The notes beneath the pieces were generated by a model. That model searched no databases, was not told the origin of the DNA, and saw only the letters and a program-made list of their open reading frames with translations. From QHXQ01 sp036389375 (GTDB lineage Bacteria > Acidobacteriota > Blastocatellia > Pyrinomonadales > Pyrinomonadaceae), in contig DASVQA010000074.1 of assembly GCA_036389375.1 (NCBI GenBank), forward strand, positions 1-55,681: a stretch of DNA of 55,681 nucleotides. The letters are read 5' to 3'. Made by a program: the position numbers and the translations under genes. Shown here piece after piece: positions 34,165 through 42,761 of the stretch. The first letter of the stretch is position 1. Each line of letters starts with the position of its first letter.

Positions 34165-34620
34165 TTAATTTCGCGCGGCCGGTTCCGGTTGCGTGAAAGG
34201 CGCGAGCCGGCGCTTGAGTTCCGCCGGCACGGGCACACTGTCGAACGTATCGCGGCGCACCGAGACCAGAATGAAGTGCGCTTCGGCGACGAGCGCCGGC
34301 TCACCCTTGCGTCGCACTTCAAAGTTTAAGCGCAGAGATTTCGTGCCGACGTGTGCGACGTAGACGGCGACTTCGAGCAGGTCGTCCAATTGTGCGGCGC
34401 GGCGGAAGTCGCATTCAAGATGCGCGCGGGGCAGCCACACGTCGAGTTCGTCGAAGGCGCGACCATAAGGCAGCCCGATGGTGCGGAACAACTCCGTCTC
34501 GGCGATCTCGAAGAAGCGTATGTAAGCGCCGTAAAAGATGATGCGCGCCGCGTCCACGTCCGCCCAGCGCACGCGCTCCTCGATGCGAAACTTCCACGGC
34601 TCGGCCATCGGTTGCTTCAT
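34165..34620 (-). CDS. Acyl-CoA thioesterase, YbgC/4-hydroxybenzoyl-CoA thioesterase family
   Basis: This 151-residue hotdog-fold protein has the family signature RWADVDAARIIFYGAYIRFFEIAETE, in which the Asp of DVDAA is the catalytic residue. LPRAHLECDFRRAAQLDDLLEV follows. It hydrolyses an acyl-CoA thioester, and the chain type cannot be told. A second Met five codons in is an alternative start. There is no YbgC-Tol context nearby. Confidence 0.9.
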   Translation of the reverse strand: MKQPMAEPWKFRIEERVRWADVDAARIIFYGAYIRFFEIAETELFRTIGLPYGRAFDELDVWLPRAHLECDFRRAAQLDDLLEVAVYVAHVGTKSLRLNFEVRRKGEPALVAEAHFILVSVRRDTFDSVPVPAELKRRLAPFTQPEPAARN

Positions 34621-34898
34621 CGCTCAAAAATGCGTCCTGCATGGGCCTGCCGCTTGCGGCGAGCGTTGCGGGTCGCTCCTGCTGCCCGCCATCGCTCTAG
34701 GTCTGTGTAGCCCGTTTTGCGCTTCGGAGGCGCATAAATGCTGGGTTAAAATATGCTCAGTAGATAGCACGCGCGTCACTCTGCGGTCAAACTCATGGTC
34801 GCCCGCGTGCATCTAAGTTAGCGCACCGGCCGACGGTTTCTCACTCCCGCGTTCGGCGCTGGTGAAAGGGCTTCAACACAAGACGAAAGGTAAACATA
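34621..34898. other. Intergenic region upstream of the SWIM gene
   Basis: These 278 bases separate the divergent thioesterase and SWIM genes. A TTAAAAT at 34746-34752 is a plausible rightward -10 about 145 bp before the SWIM ATG. The ribosome binding site GAAAGG lies shortly before 34899. Nothing else is visible. Confidence 0.4.
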
Positions 34899-35219
34899 AT
34901 GACGACCAAGAAGCAGACAAAAGTGACTTTCACGCCCGCCGAGCAGCGTGCCGCCCGCTCGGAACGAATCCAGGTACGCGAGGCCGAGCCATACGGCTGG
35001 ATCGCTTTCTCGGAAGCAGGCGACGCGCAGACCTACCACCTGTTTCGCAACCCTGAGACGCGCCGGCTGGTCTGCACCTGCGCTGACTTCATCTATCGCG
35101 GCGACGCCGAACCGCGCTATGAATGCAAGCACGTCTCGGCCACGCTCAAGTACATCGCGCGGCAGTATCTCGAACGCGAGTACGATCCGCAGCGCCAGTA
35201 CCTGCGCAAAGCGGCGTAA
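34899..35219 (+). CDS. Small SWIM zinc-finger protein
   Basis: This 106-residue protein is little more than a SWIM finger. The zinc pattern CxCx(n)CxH is in RLVCTCADFIYRGDAEPRYECKHVSA (Cys59, Cys61, Cys75, His77), preceded by a beta-rich segment (AEPYGWIAFSEAGDAQTYHLF). SWIM domains bind DNA or protein and usually sit in helicases or transposases. Stand-alone versions are poorly characterised. It is basic at the N-terminus and ends ARQYLEREYDPQRQYLRKAA. It has its own terminator. Confidence 0.85.
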   Translation: MTTKKQTKVTFTPAEQRAARSERIQVREAEPYGWIAFSEAGDAQTYHLFRNPETRRLVCTCADFIYRGDAEPRYECKHVSATLKYIARQYLEREYDPQRQYLRKAA

Positions 35220-35251
35220 CGAAAGACCGTTTAACCAGCAAGTATGCGAAG

Positions 35252-35291
35252 GGGCACGAGGCGGATCAAACGATCTTGCTTCGTGCCCTTT
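35252..35291 (+). terminator. Terminator-like hairpin after the SWIM gene
   Basis: GGGCACGAGGC (35252-35262) pairs with GCTTCGTGCCC (35278-35288), with one G-T wobble, followed by TTTGTGTTT. It lies 33 bp after the SWIM stop and 17 bp before the converging glycosyltransferase gene end, so it may serve both strands. Confidence 0.75.
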
Positions 35292-35304
35292 GTGTTTCGG
35301 TGGT

Positions 35305-36423
35305 TTAACTTATCGGCGCGCGGCCGAGCGCCGCACGATAAACCTGCTCCGTCTCATCGACCATCCGTGCCAGACTGAAACGCGCGTGCGCGGCGACGCG
35401 TGCCCGCGCGCCCATCGCTCTGCGCTGGTCAGCATTCAATAGCAGTTCGCTGAGCGCGTCGGCCAAAGCCTCCGGCGCGTCAAGGGGCACGAGCCGGCCC
35501 GTCACGCCGTCGGCTACGATCTCACGCGCGCCGTCGGTGGCGGTCGCTACGACGGGCACGCCGCACGCCATCGCCTCGACCATCGCCAGCCCGAACGCTT
35601 CCGCGCGCGACGCGGAGACGTAAACATCGAGCGCGCGCAACAGCGGCGCAAGGTCTTCTATGCGACCGACGAGGCGCACGTTTAGTTCCAACTTGTGCGC
35701 GGCGATCAATGCTTCAAGCTGCGTCTGCGTGCTGCGGCCGGCGGAGTTATCAGCACCGATGATGAAGAACGTCGTGTCGGTCAGCCCGCGTGCGACGACG
35801 TGCGCAGCCGCGCGCACAAAAATATCCTGACCCTTAACGTGGCTGAGATCGCCCACCGTGCCGACGAGCAGCGCCGCGCGCGTCTGTCCACGCAAGGCGG
35901 CGCGCGCCGCGTCGCGCTCGACGGCGGCGCAGCGTTCTAGGTCAATGCCATTTGGCACGACACAGATTTTGTCCGCCGGGAAAATCCCCTGTGCGCGCAA
36001 GCCCGCTGCGACCGCCCCCGACACCGCGATAATGCGCGCGACGTTTGCCAGCACGAACCTGTGCAGCTTACTCATGGGAAACGGGACGTGGCGCGTGATG
36101 ACGAGGCGCGCACTTTGTGAGCGGCGCACGGCGAAGGCGGCGAGCGGATAATCGCGCGCCACGTGCGCGTGGACAAGCTCGATCTCATGTGCGCGGACGA
36201 AGCGCGCAAGGTTGTTGGCGCTGGCGATGTCGAGCGCGTTGCGTAAGGGCAGCGTGATGATGTGCGCGTCAGGTAAGGCTTTCAATTCGGCGCGCAACTG
36301 CGTGGTGGGCGCGAGCGCGGCATAGACTTCATGCCCGCGCGTGGCGAGCGCGTTGGTCAGGTCGGCAAAATGCCGTTCGCCGCCGCCGCGCGTGCGCGCC
36401 GAACTGATCTGAAGGATTCGCAC
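35305..36423 (-). CDS. GT4-family glycosyltransferase
   Basis: This 372-residue retaining glycosyltransferase has the GT-B fold. The N-terminal glycine-rich motif is SARTRGGGERH, with LVHAHVARDYP in the acceptor domain. VVPNGIDLERC and VGTVGDLSHVKGQD lead into the donor domain. The EX7E motif lies in EAFGLAMVEAMACGVPVVAT. It probably adds a sugar to a glycolipid, polysaccharide or glycoprotein. The start is GTG at 36423 with no clear ribosome binding site. It follows the HAD phosphatase gene by 9 bp, so the two are likely co-transcribed. Confidence 0.9.
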   Translation of the reverse strand: MRILQISSARTRGGGERHFADLTNALATRGHEVYAALAPTTQLRAELKALPDAHIITLPLRNALDIASANNLARFVRAHEIELVHAHVARDYPLAAFAVRRSQSARLVITRHVPFPMSKLHRFVLANVARIIAVSGAVAAGLRAQGIFPADKICVVPNGIDLERCAAVERDAARAALRGQTRAALLVGTVGDLSHVKGQDIFVRAAAHVVARGLTDTTFFIIGADNSAGRSTQTQLEALIAAHKLELNVRLVGRIEDLAPLLRALDVYVSASRAEAFGLAMVEAMACGVPVVATATDGAREIVADGVTGRLVPLDAPEALADALSELLLNADQRRAMGARARVAAHARFSLARMVDETEQVYRAALGRAPIS

Positions 36424-36432
36424 GTAAGAAGA

Positions 36433-37122
36433 CTAATCATGCCCGCGCGCGACGCTGGCGGCGGCGGCGAGCAGCGATTCGTCGTAGCGCGCGAGCAGGT
36501 CGTCCGGGTCTTGATAGACTGCGATGCAACCGGCGGCGCGCAGTTCCGCTTCGGGAAAGCCGCCGCAGAGTACGCCGATGGTGCGCAAGTGTGCTTTGCC
36601 CGCCGCCTCCGCATCGTAGGGCGTGTCACCGATGACGATTGCTTCCGCCGGCTTGAGCGCAAGCCGGTCGAGCGCGGCTTGAAAGATGTCTGGATGTGGT
36701 TTCGACTTGTCGGCGTCGTCGGCAGATGTCTCTTCTTCGACGAGATCGTTGATCTGCGCGATCTCTTTATAGACCGCCAACTCTTCCGCCTTGGCCGACG
36801 ATGCGAGCGCGATCTTTTGGCCGTTCTGTTTAATGCGCGCGAACAAGGCGCGCACGGCGGGGAAGGCGCGCACGCGCGGCATGTATTCGCGCTTGTAAAG
36901 CTCGCCGCGATACTCTTCCATCTCCGCGCCAAATTCGGCCAACTCCGCCTTTGAGAAGAAGACAGGCATCAGTTGATCGCCGCCCTTGCCGATCTGTTGG
37001 CGCACCTCGCTGTAAGCTATTTCGCGCCCGAAGTGTCTGAACGTCTCCTGCCACGCGCGCGCGTGCAGGTCAACCGAGTCAACCAGCGTTCCGTCAATAT
37101 CGAAGATCACGGCCTTGAGCAT
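36433..37122 (-). CDS. HAD-superfamily hydrolase (phosphoglycolate phosphatase/beta-phosphoglucomutase-like)
   Basis: This 229-residue HAD enzyme has motif I AVIFDIDGTLVDS (nucleophile Asp), motif II LASSAK, a motif III lysine in DKSKPHPDIF and motif IV VIGDTPYDAEAAGKA. A helical cap domain lies between motifs I and II (residues 20-85). The substrate is a phosphorylated small molecule that cannot be specified. The start at ATG 37122 is set by the conserved motif I position and a GGAAGGG about 10 nt upstream. It leads the glycosyltransferase gene by 9 bp, which suggests sugar-phosphate metabolism. Confidence 0.92.
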   Translation of the reverse strand: MLKAVIFDIDGTLVDSVDLHARAWQETFRHFGREIAYSEVRQQIGKGGDQLMPVFFSKAELAEFGAEMEEYRGELYKREYMPRVRAFPAVRALFARIKQNGQKIALASSAKAEELAVYKEIAQINDLVEEETSADDADKSKPHPDIFQAALDRLALKPAEAIVIGDTPYDAEAAGKAHLRTIGVLCGGFPEAELRAAGCIAVYQDPDDLLARYDESLLAAAASVARGHD

Positions 37123-37452
37123 AGTACGAGCACCCTTCCTTGTTCTTAAGGTAGTCAACGACAAAATTCAGTTCATGCTAAGTGTGCGCCGCTAATTGAT
37201 CAAGTACGAGGGCGCGCAACGTTCGTCCCGCTTCGGTACGCCAGCGCATGCTGCACACGCGGTCATCAGGTTGACAGCCGCGCGACCCTTAATCCACCAT
37301 AAACATAGCTTCCCCGACGAAACCCCCGCCGCGACGAACGACAAGCCGAGCATCGGCACATCGTTTGCCCCTTGTTAAGACACAAGACACGCGCTACTTG
37401 CGCATGCGTGTCGCCTATAACCCCGACGGACGAGAGCGGAGGAACGCAAAAG
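37123..37452. other. Divergent region between the HAD gene and the YflT-like stress gene
   Basis: This 330-bp gap contains promoters for both directions. A TATAAC at 37416-37421 could be the rightward -10, but no matching -35 is present. A 7-bp stem GACACGC/GCGTGTC lies at 37386-37412. GGAGG at about 37438-37442 is the ribosome binding site of the stress gene. No coding frame is convincing. Confidence 0.4.
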
Positions 37453-37953
37453 ATGGCTAAACTTATCACCGGACTTTTCAAGACGCGCACGGCGGCCGAA
37501 GCGGCCGTTGATGCGATCATCAAACGCGGTTACACGCGCGACGACATAAGCGTGTTGATGTCGGATGCAACCAAGAGTAAAGAGTTTGCGATTGAATCGG
37601 GCACGCGCGCGGCTGACGGCGCGGCCGTAGGCGGTGCAGTCGGCGGCGTAGCCGGCGCGGCGCTTCTGGCCATTCTGGCCGCAGGCACGAGTCTGGCGCT
37701 GCCGGGCGTGGGTCTCGTCATCGCCGGGCCTATCGTCGCGGCGCTTGCCGGTCTCGGCGCGGGCGGCGCGCTCGGCGGCGTGGCGGGCGCGCTCGTCGGC
37801 GCAGGCATTCCTGAGCATCGCGCCAAAGTCTACGACGCCGGCATACGCAGCGGCGGCATCTTGATCGGCATCGAAGCCAAAGCCGACGAGGACGCAGACA
37901 AACTCGAACAACTGCTTAGCGAACTCGGTGCTGACAACGTGCGCCAAGAGTAG
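37453..37953 (+). CDS. YflT/general-stress-17M-like protein with glycine-alanine hydrophobic core
   Basis: This 166-residue protein opens with the YflT-like domain (ITGLFKTRTAAEAAVDAIIKRGYTRDDISVLM). A long Gly/Ala-rich hydrophobic tract follows at about residues 53-120 (AVGGAVGGVAGAALLAILAAG, LPGVGLVIAGPIVAALAGLG), as in glycine-zipper membrane proteins. A C-terminal alpha-beta part with GIRSGGILIGIEAKADED resembles the second half of the fold. Such proteins are usually stress-induced with unknown mechanism. It converges with csbD, and a 100-nt hairpin lies between them. Confidence 0.85.
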   Translation: MAKLITGLFKTRTAAEAAVDAIIKRGYTRDDISVLMSDATKSKEFAIESGTRAADGAAVGGAVGGVAGAALLAILAAGTSLALPGVGLVIAGPIVAALAGLGAGGALGGVAGALVGAGIPEHRAKVYDAGIRSGGILIGIEAKADEDADKLEQLLSELGADNVRQE

Positions 37954-38055
37954 AGGGTGCGCGCGGCGTGCTAAAGGCTGTGCTGAAGAGATAGCCATTC
38001 GTCAGTGCTGTTACAGCCATGCGCCCTGACAATCTGCATCGAGATGTTGAGGACG

Positions 38056-38155
38056 AAAGCGCAGGGCGAAAGTTAGGCCACGCTTGTAAGCCATGATCTG
38101 ATTATTCAGATCGGCCTCTGCCTGCGTCGTCGTCGTAACTTTCGCCCTGCGCTTT
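38056..38155. repeat. Large inverted repeat, probable bidirectional terminator or structured RNA
   Basis: A perfect 20-bp inverted repeat (38056-38075 with 38136-38155) encloses a further hairpin, GATCTGA-ttat-TCAGATC near 38095-38112, whose flanks AGGCC and GGCCT can also pair. It lies between the converging YflT-like and csbD genes. TTTT overlaps its right end (38153-38156). Termination in both directions is the simplest reading. Confidence 0.75.
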
Positions 38156-38169
38156 TCTGCTTAATTACT

Positions 38170-38382
38170 TTAGCGTTTGATGGCGTCGCCGATGTCGTTG
38201 ATAGTTTCACCGACTTTGCGGCGCGCAGTGCCGAAGCCTTCCTGTAGGTTGCCGCCGGCGCGTTCCGCCTCGCCTTCAGTCTCAAGATCGCGGTCGCCTG
38301 TGGCTTCGCCAACCTTGTCCTTGATCGCGCCCTTCGCCTGATCGAATTTGCCTTCGACCTCATCTCTATTCGGAATAGCCAT
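38170..38382 (-). CDS. CsbD-family stress protein
   Basis: This 70-residue hydrophilic protein has the CsbD motif: NRDEVEGKFDQAKGAIKDKVGEATGD, then AERAGGNLQEGFG and RKVGETINDIGDAIKR. Members are general stress proteins, sigma-B controlled in Bacillus, and their molecular role is unknown. The start is supported by AGGAGG about 10 nt upstream. Convergence with another stress-type gene suggests a local stress cluster. Confidence 0.93.
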   Translation of the reverse strand: MAIPNRDEVEGKFDQAKGAIKDKVGEATGDRDLETEGEAERAGGNLQEGFGTARRKVGETINDIGDAIKR

Positions 38383-38715
38383 TTCGCTGTGCCTCCTCTG
38401 CTAAATTGCGTGGACGGACGCGAAACTGCGCGCCCGCGTATTGTTTCGCGGGGCGAAAAGGGCAATGTTCGTGCCAGCAAGGCACAAACGGAGCGACCTT
38501 TGGCGGAAGTGTTTATTGAAGCTAGTGTTGAGGCGCGCTCGGCGTGCGCGAGCGCGCGGCAGTTGAGCCGTTGTGCCGTGTCCGTTTCCGTACAACGGGG
38601 CCGGCCGTTCGCTCTGAGTTAGGACAGGCGCGCCGGGTCGCAGCAGACGAAAAGAGCGGGCGCGCTGCTCATCACAGCGCGCCCGCTTTCAAGGTCACAA
38701 ACGTGACCGGTTGAA
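38383..38715. other. Intergenic region upstream of csbD and downstream of the Oar-like receptor
   Basis: This 333-bp stretch separates two minus-strand genes. It holds the csbD ribosome binding site, a CCGTTGT/ACAACGG hairpin near 38568-38601 and the receptor terminator at 38656-38686. The csbD promoter must lie here but is not identifiable. Confidence 0.45.
38656..38686 (-). terminator. Terminator of the Oar-like receptor gene
   Basis: GCGGGCGCGCTG (38656-38667) pairs perfectly with 38675-38686 around 7 nt. On the minus strand it is followed by TCTTTTC. It lies 29 bp after the receptor stop. Confidence 0.85.
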
Positions 38716-41700
38716 TTAGAACCTCAGGCGGAGGCCAAGTTGGATTTGCAACGGCGCGCCGGTGTTGTTCGTCAACAGCAGATTGCCGTTGGCATCGCGT
38801 AGCTTCAGGAAGGTCGGGTTGGACGGCGCAAGCACCTCGCCCGTCTTCTCGTTGATGCCGGGGTTGCCGTAGTTGGTGGCCGTCGTCGAAGCGTAGGTGA
38901 TGTTCTGGAAGTCGAACAGGTTGAACACCTCGAACGAGGGCGACAGTTGGAACCGCTCGCCGAAGTGGAAGTCGCGCTGGATGCGGAAGTCCACGTTCTT
39001 GATCGGGCGGTTGCGATAAGAGTTGCGCTTGCTGCTCACGCCCGGTGCAACATAGGGGCGGTCGTTAAAGTTACCGGCGTCTTGATTGAGGTCGCCGCTC
39101 GTGCTGCTTTGCAGCGTGACGAGGGCCGCGTATTGCGCTGCGGTCAGACCCGACCCGGCCGGGGCGACGATGCTGCTCACGCTCACGTCAATCGGCGCGC
39201 CCGACAGGAAGCGGCTATTCGCCGCGACCTCGAAACCAAACGGCGCGTGGATGACCGTGTTGAAGGAGAAGATGTGCCGCCGATCAAGCGCGCCGTAGCT
39301 GTACTCGGGGCGCAGATCGAAGGCGTTGTCATAGGAAGCGAAGGTGGCATTGCGCTCGGTCGAGTCGCTGTCGAGGTTCTTCGACAGTGTGTAGAAGGCG
39401 TCGAACTGGCCGAACTTGCGGCGCAACTGGCCGCGGAACGTAAGCCCGCGATAGAGCGAACGCGCGGCCGAATCGCGTATCTGCACGTAGCCGGAATTGC
39501 CGAGGGCCGCGATCGGTCGGTTCTGCGCGCCGATGACGCCCGCTGTGGCTATGCCGAAGAAGGGCCGGCGGCTCATGTCGCCCGTGCGAATGATCGGCGC
39601 GGGCAGATCGAAGTCGCGGTTGAAGCTCAGGTGGACGGTGTTGACGTAATCGAAGTTCGCGCCGACCGTTAAGCCGCGCGCGAGTTCACGCTCAACGCCT
39701 GCGCCGAACTGCGTCGAGCGCGGGTTCTTCACTTGATCGCCACCCGCGACGACCTGCAAGCCGTTCTGCGGATTAGCGGCCGTGCCGCCCGCCGCCGCGA
39801 TGTTCGCGTTGATCTGGTTCACTTGATCAATCGTCAAGACCGGCAGCGCGTTGAGCGGGAAGTTGTTCAAGTCAATGCCGATTGAGCGGAACTGTTTATA
39901 GACCGTGTTGAGGCTCGCCGGCAGATTGGTGAAGGGCAAGTTCAAGGTCACGTCGCCGGGCGGCGTGCGGAAGTTGTTCAGCGGCGCGGCGAGCGTGATG
40001 AGCGGCGTAAACGCATAGTAGATGCCGCCGAAGCCGCGAATCACACCCTTGCCATCTTTCCACGGATCCCATGCAAAGCCTGCGCGCGGGCCCCACTGAT
40101 TGGTCTGGTCAGGCAGCGCGCGCGGGTTGACGTGCCCAAGCGGTAGATTCGTGCTGGCGACAAGATCGGTCAAAGTGTTGTTGGTCGTCGCGGGCGTCGG
40201 CATGAACTGCGCCTCGTAGCGCAGCCCGTAGTTGAACGTTAAGTTCGGGCGGAAGCGCCATGAGTCTTGCGCGAATACGGCGATCTGCGGCGACGACAGG
40301 GTCAGTTCGCCGTTGCCGATCTGGCGACCGTAACGCACGCGCGTGTCGTCGAAGCGATTGACCGGATCGACGATTGTGCCGGTGACGTTGCCGTTCGCGT
40401 TCGCCGTCGTGCTGTTGCCGCCGGCCGAGAGAATTCTAAGAATCTGGATGACCGAGGTCGGGTCAGTGCCGAGACCTGAGAAACTGAAGCTGCCGAACTG
40501 CCGGAAGGCAAATACCTGGCTCGCTTTCACGAAGTTGTACTCAGCACCGAGTTTGATCGTGTGCGTGCCGCGAATGTTCGTGAGGTTATCGGCAAACTGC
40601 ACGCGGTAGTCCGACTCGGTTGTCGGCAGGAAGTTAACCGTCCCGAAGATGCCGTAATTCGCGCGCACTTCCGGCGCAAACGCATTCGCCAGCCGGGGGC
40701 GATTCTCTTTTGAATACTGACCGCGCGCTTCGTTGACGAGCGTGGGGCTAAAGAACGTCGTCAACTGGCCGTTGAACGTGTTCGAGTTGTCGCCCTCTGT
40801 GCCGTTGTTGGAGAGCGCGCTGTTCGTCGTCGGCGTCAGCGACGTGCCGTTTGTAACCGCGTTGAGCGCCGTATTGACGCTATGGTTGTAGCGAATGTTG
40901 AACTGATTCTTCTGGTTGATATTGAAATCGAAGCGCGTCAGGAAAACTTTCGCGTCGTTGGTCTGCGGGTACGGGCCTTCCTGTGCGAAGCTGAAATTCA
41001 GCGCCTCGTTGATGCCGCTGGCGATTGTGCCGGTCGTCAGCCCCGCGCCGCGCAGGTTGTTCATAAGGACGGCGCGCGACTGTTGCAGCTTCTGCTGCTC
41101 GTAGGCGACGAAGAAGAAGGCCTTGTCCTTACCGCCGAAGAGGGAGGGGCCGCCCTCGCCAAAGCGCGGTACAAAGAGCGGGCCGCCGACATCGCCGCCG
41201 AACTGCTGTTGCGTCGGCGCTGCGACTTGGCCGAAAGCGTTCTTGTGCGCCATATTTCTCGGCCGGTCGAGATAGAACGCGTTACCGTGAAAGTCGTTTG
41301 TGCCTGACTTGGTCACGACGCTGATGATGCCGCCGGTCGAGCGACCGAACTCGGCGTTGTAGCCCGAAGCCACGACCTGAAACTCCTTGACCGCGCCCTG
41401 CGGAATAGTGAACGCCTGATTGGAGCGTTCGCCGCCGCGCAAGCCGCCAAAGAAGGGGTTGTCATAATCGCCGCCATCGATCTGCACGTTCGAGTTGATG
41501 CCGCGCTGTCCGACCAGCGAAATCTGCCCGCGTGAAGGATCGATCTGAGCGGTCGGCGTCGCTAAGACGAAATCCTGAAAGCGACGACCGTTGATCGGCA
41601 GTTGGCTGATCGCCGTTTCGTTGAGGTTGGTTGATGTCTGCGTCTGCGTCGTCTCGACGCTGGCGGCGGTCACGAGCACTTCCTCCGTCACATTCTGTAC

Positions 41701-42054
41701 GCTCAGCGTGACGTTGGCGGTGAGTGCGGAACCGACCTCGACGTGATAACCGGTCTGCGTGGCGGTGCCGAAGCCGGCGGCCGTCGCTTCAACGGTGTAG
41801 TCGCCCGGCTTAAGCTGGATCGCCTGAAACTCGCCATTCTCATTGGTTGTGAAGGTCTGCGAGAAACCGGTCGCCGGGCTAGTAACCGTCACTGTTGCGT
41901 TGGGCACGGCCGCGCCCTGTGGGTCTTTGACCGTGCCGACGATCTGACCTGCGGTGGCCTGCGACTGGGCATTGGCGTGCATAAAACCGAAGCCCAGACA
42001 GAGCATCACAAGCATCAGCGCGCAGGCTGATCGGAGAAGGGGTGTAATTGACAT
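38716..42054 (-). CDS. Oar-like TonB-dependent outer-membrane receptor
   Basis: This 1,112-residue protein has a signal peptide (LLRSACALMLVMLCLGFGFMHANA). A CarboxypepD_reg domain (GQIVGTVKDPQGAAVPNATV, residues 36-120) and a TonB-dependent plug follow (INGRRFQDFVLATPTAQ, RGINSNVQIDGGDYDNPFFGG, GYNAEFGRSTGGIISVVTKSGTNDFHG). The rest is a large beta-barrel ending in the outer-membrane signature QIQLGLRLRF with terminal Phe. Members import large ligands or act in adhesion and protein secretion; Myxococcus Oar is the prototype. The substrate is unknown. The start has AAGGA 6 nt upstream. No TonB, SusD or enzyme partner is adjacent. Confidence 0.93.
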   Translation of the reverse strand: MSITPLLRSACALMLVMLCLGFGFMHANAQSQATAGQIVGTVKDPQGAAVPNATVTVTSPATGFSQTFTTNENGEFQAIQLKPGDYTVEATAAGFGTATQTGYHVEVGSALTANVTLSVQNVTEEVLVTAASVETTQTQTSTNLNETAISQLPINGRRFQDFVLATPTAQIDPSRGQISLVGQRGINSNVQIDGGDYDNPFFGGLRGGERSNQAFTIPQGAVKEFQVVASGYNAEFGRSTGGIISVVTKSGTNDFHGNAFYLDRPRNMAHKNAFGQVAAPTQQQFGGDVGGPLFVPRFGEGGPSLFGGKDKAFFFVAYEQQKLQQSRAVLMNNLRGAGLTTGTIASGINEALNFSFAQEGPYPQTNDAKVFLTRFDFNINQKNQFNIRYNHSVNTALNAVTNGTSLTPTTNSALSNNGTEGDNSNTFNGQLTTFFSPTLVNEARGQYSKENRPRLANAFAPEVRANYGIFGTVNFLPTTESDYRVQFADNLTNIRGTHTIKLGAEYNFVKASQVFAFRQFGSFSFSGLGTDPTSVIQILRILSAGGNSTTANANGNVTGTIVDPVNRFDDTRVRYGRQIGNGELTLSSPQIAVFAQDSWRFRPNLTFNYGLRYEAQFMPTPATTNNTLTDLVASTNLPLGHVNPRALPDQTNQWGPRAGFAWDPWKDGKGVIRGFGGIYYAFTPLITLAAPLNNFRTPPGDVTLNLPFTNLPASLNTVYKQFRSIGIDLNNFPLNALPVLTIDQVNQINANIAAAGGTAANPQNGLQVVAGGDQVKNPRSTQFGAGVERELARGLTVGANFDYVNTVHLSFNRDFDLPAPIIRTGDMSRRPFFGIATAGVIGAQNRPIAALGNSGYVQIRDSAARSLYRGLTFRGQLRRKFGQFDAFYTLSKNLDSDSTERNATFASYDNAFDLRPEYSYGALDRRHIFSFNTVIHAPFGFEVAANSRFLSGAPIDVSVSSIVAPAGSGLTAAQYAALVTLQSSTSGDLNQDAGNFNDRPYVAPGVSSKRNSYRNRPIKNVDFRIQRDFHFGERFQLSPSFEVFNLFDFQNITYASTTATNYGNPGINEKTGEVLAPSNPTFLKLRDANGNLLLTNNTGAPLQIQLGLRLRF

Positions 42055-42761
42055 AGTTCGTCCTTTTCTTTCAATTGTTGTTGCAGGTTCGGGCTAATGC
42101 CGAGCGCATGCGGTCAACTCTGCCCGAAGATGTTCTGTGGATTACCCAGTGTAGGTAACAATGACGGCGCGCGTGTAAAGCAAGCTTATAACATAACAGC
42201 CGCCTCTTACGCGAGTCTGACGGCCCGGTTACGGCGCAGTTAAATACTACAAATAAAGACGGCAGGCAAGTCCGTCCCGCACAATTCTCGCGCCCCCTCG
42301 GCGCACCCCGCACGTACGCGCACGCCGCCCCGTCCGCGCGATACTTTTTTCGCAGCCATTACTTCATTCACACTCGCGCAAAACGTTAGCAGTTTGCCCG
42401 CCTACGCCCTATGGACGGCATAGCAAACACCCGTTTGGTGCGAAGCAGGTAGCCGCAGCACAGTCTACTTTGATGCGCGCGGTGCGTTCTTTTAGCGCCA
42501 AATAACGTGCGGCGGGCGGTGCGCTACGCATGGCACGAAGCTTGAAAAGAACTTAGGGCGGAAGCGACAGCGCGAGCGCCGCAGGTAGTTTGAAGTTTTG
42601 CCGCGCCGTCGGTCATACGATTTCAGATTTGCGCCAGAGGGGGGAAACAATCGTGGCGCAAACGTCGACCGCCCCGGCAGCCTTTGTTAGAGGAGAAAGG
42701 TTGTCCGGGGCGGTCGTATGAATACGCGGGCCGGGCGAAACTTGCGCCCGAGCGCCTTCGC
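42055..42761. other. Long intergenic region between receptor and thiolase genes
   Basis: This 707-bp gap has no credible gene. It contains the receptor ribosome binding site at the left end and the thiolase terminator at 42666-42716. AT-rich patches near 42185-42200 (TTATAACATAAC) and 42240-42260 could hold the minus-strand promoter of the receptor, but no clear -35/-10 pair is visible. The part at 42300-42640 shows no repeat or hairpin that I could recognise. Confidence 0.45.
42666..42716 (-). terminator. Terminator-like hairpin after the thiolase gene
   Basis: CGACCGCCCCGG (42666-42677) pairs perfectly with 42705-42716 across a 27-nt loop, 45 bp downstream of the thiolase stop. It lacks a strong T-run on the minus strand. 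Confidence 0.6.

Noticed and set aside
42071..42313. 80-codon minus-strand frame upstream of the Oar-like receptor
   Set aside because: No ribosome binding site, low-complexity basic product, and it lies where the receptor promoter is expected.
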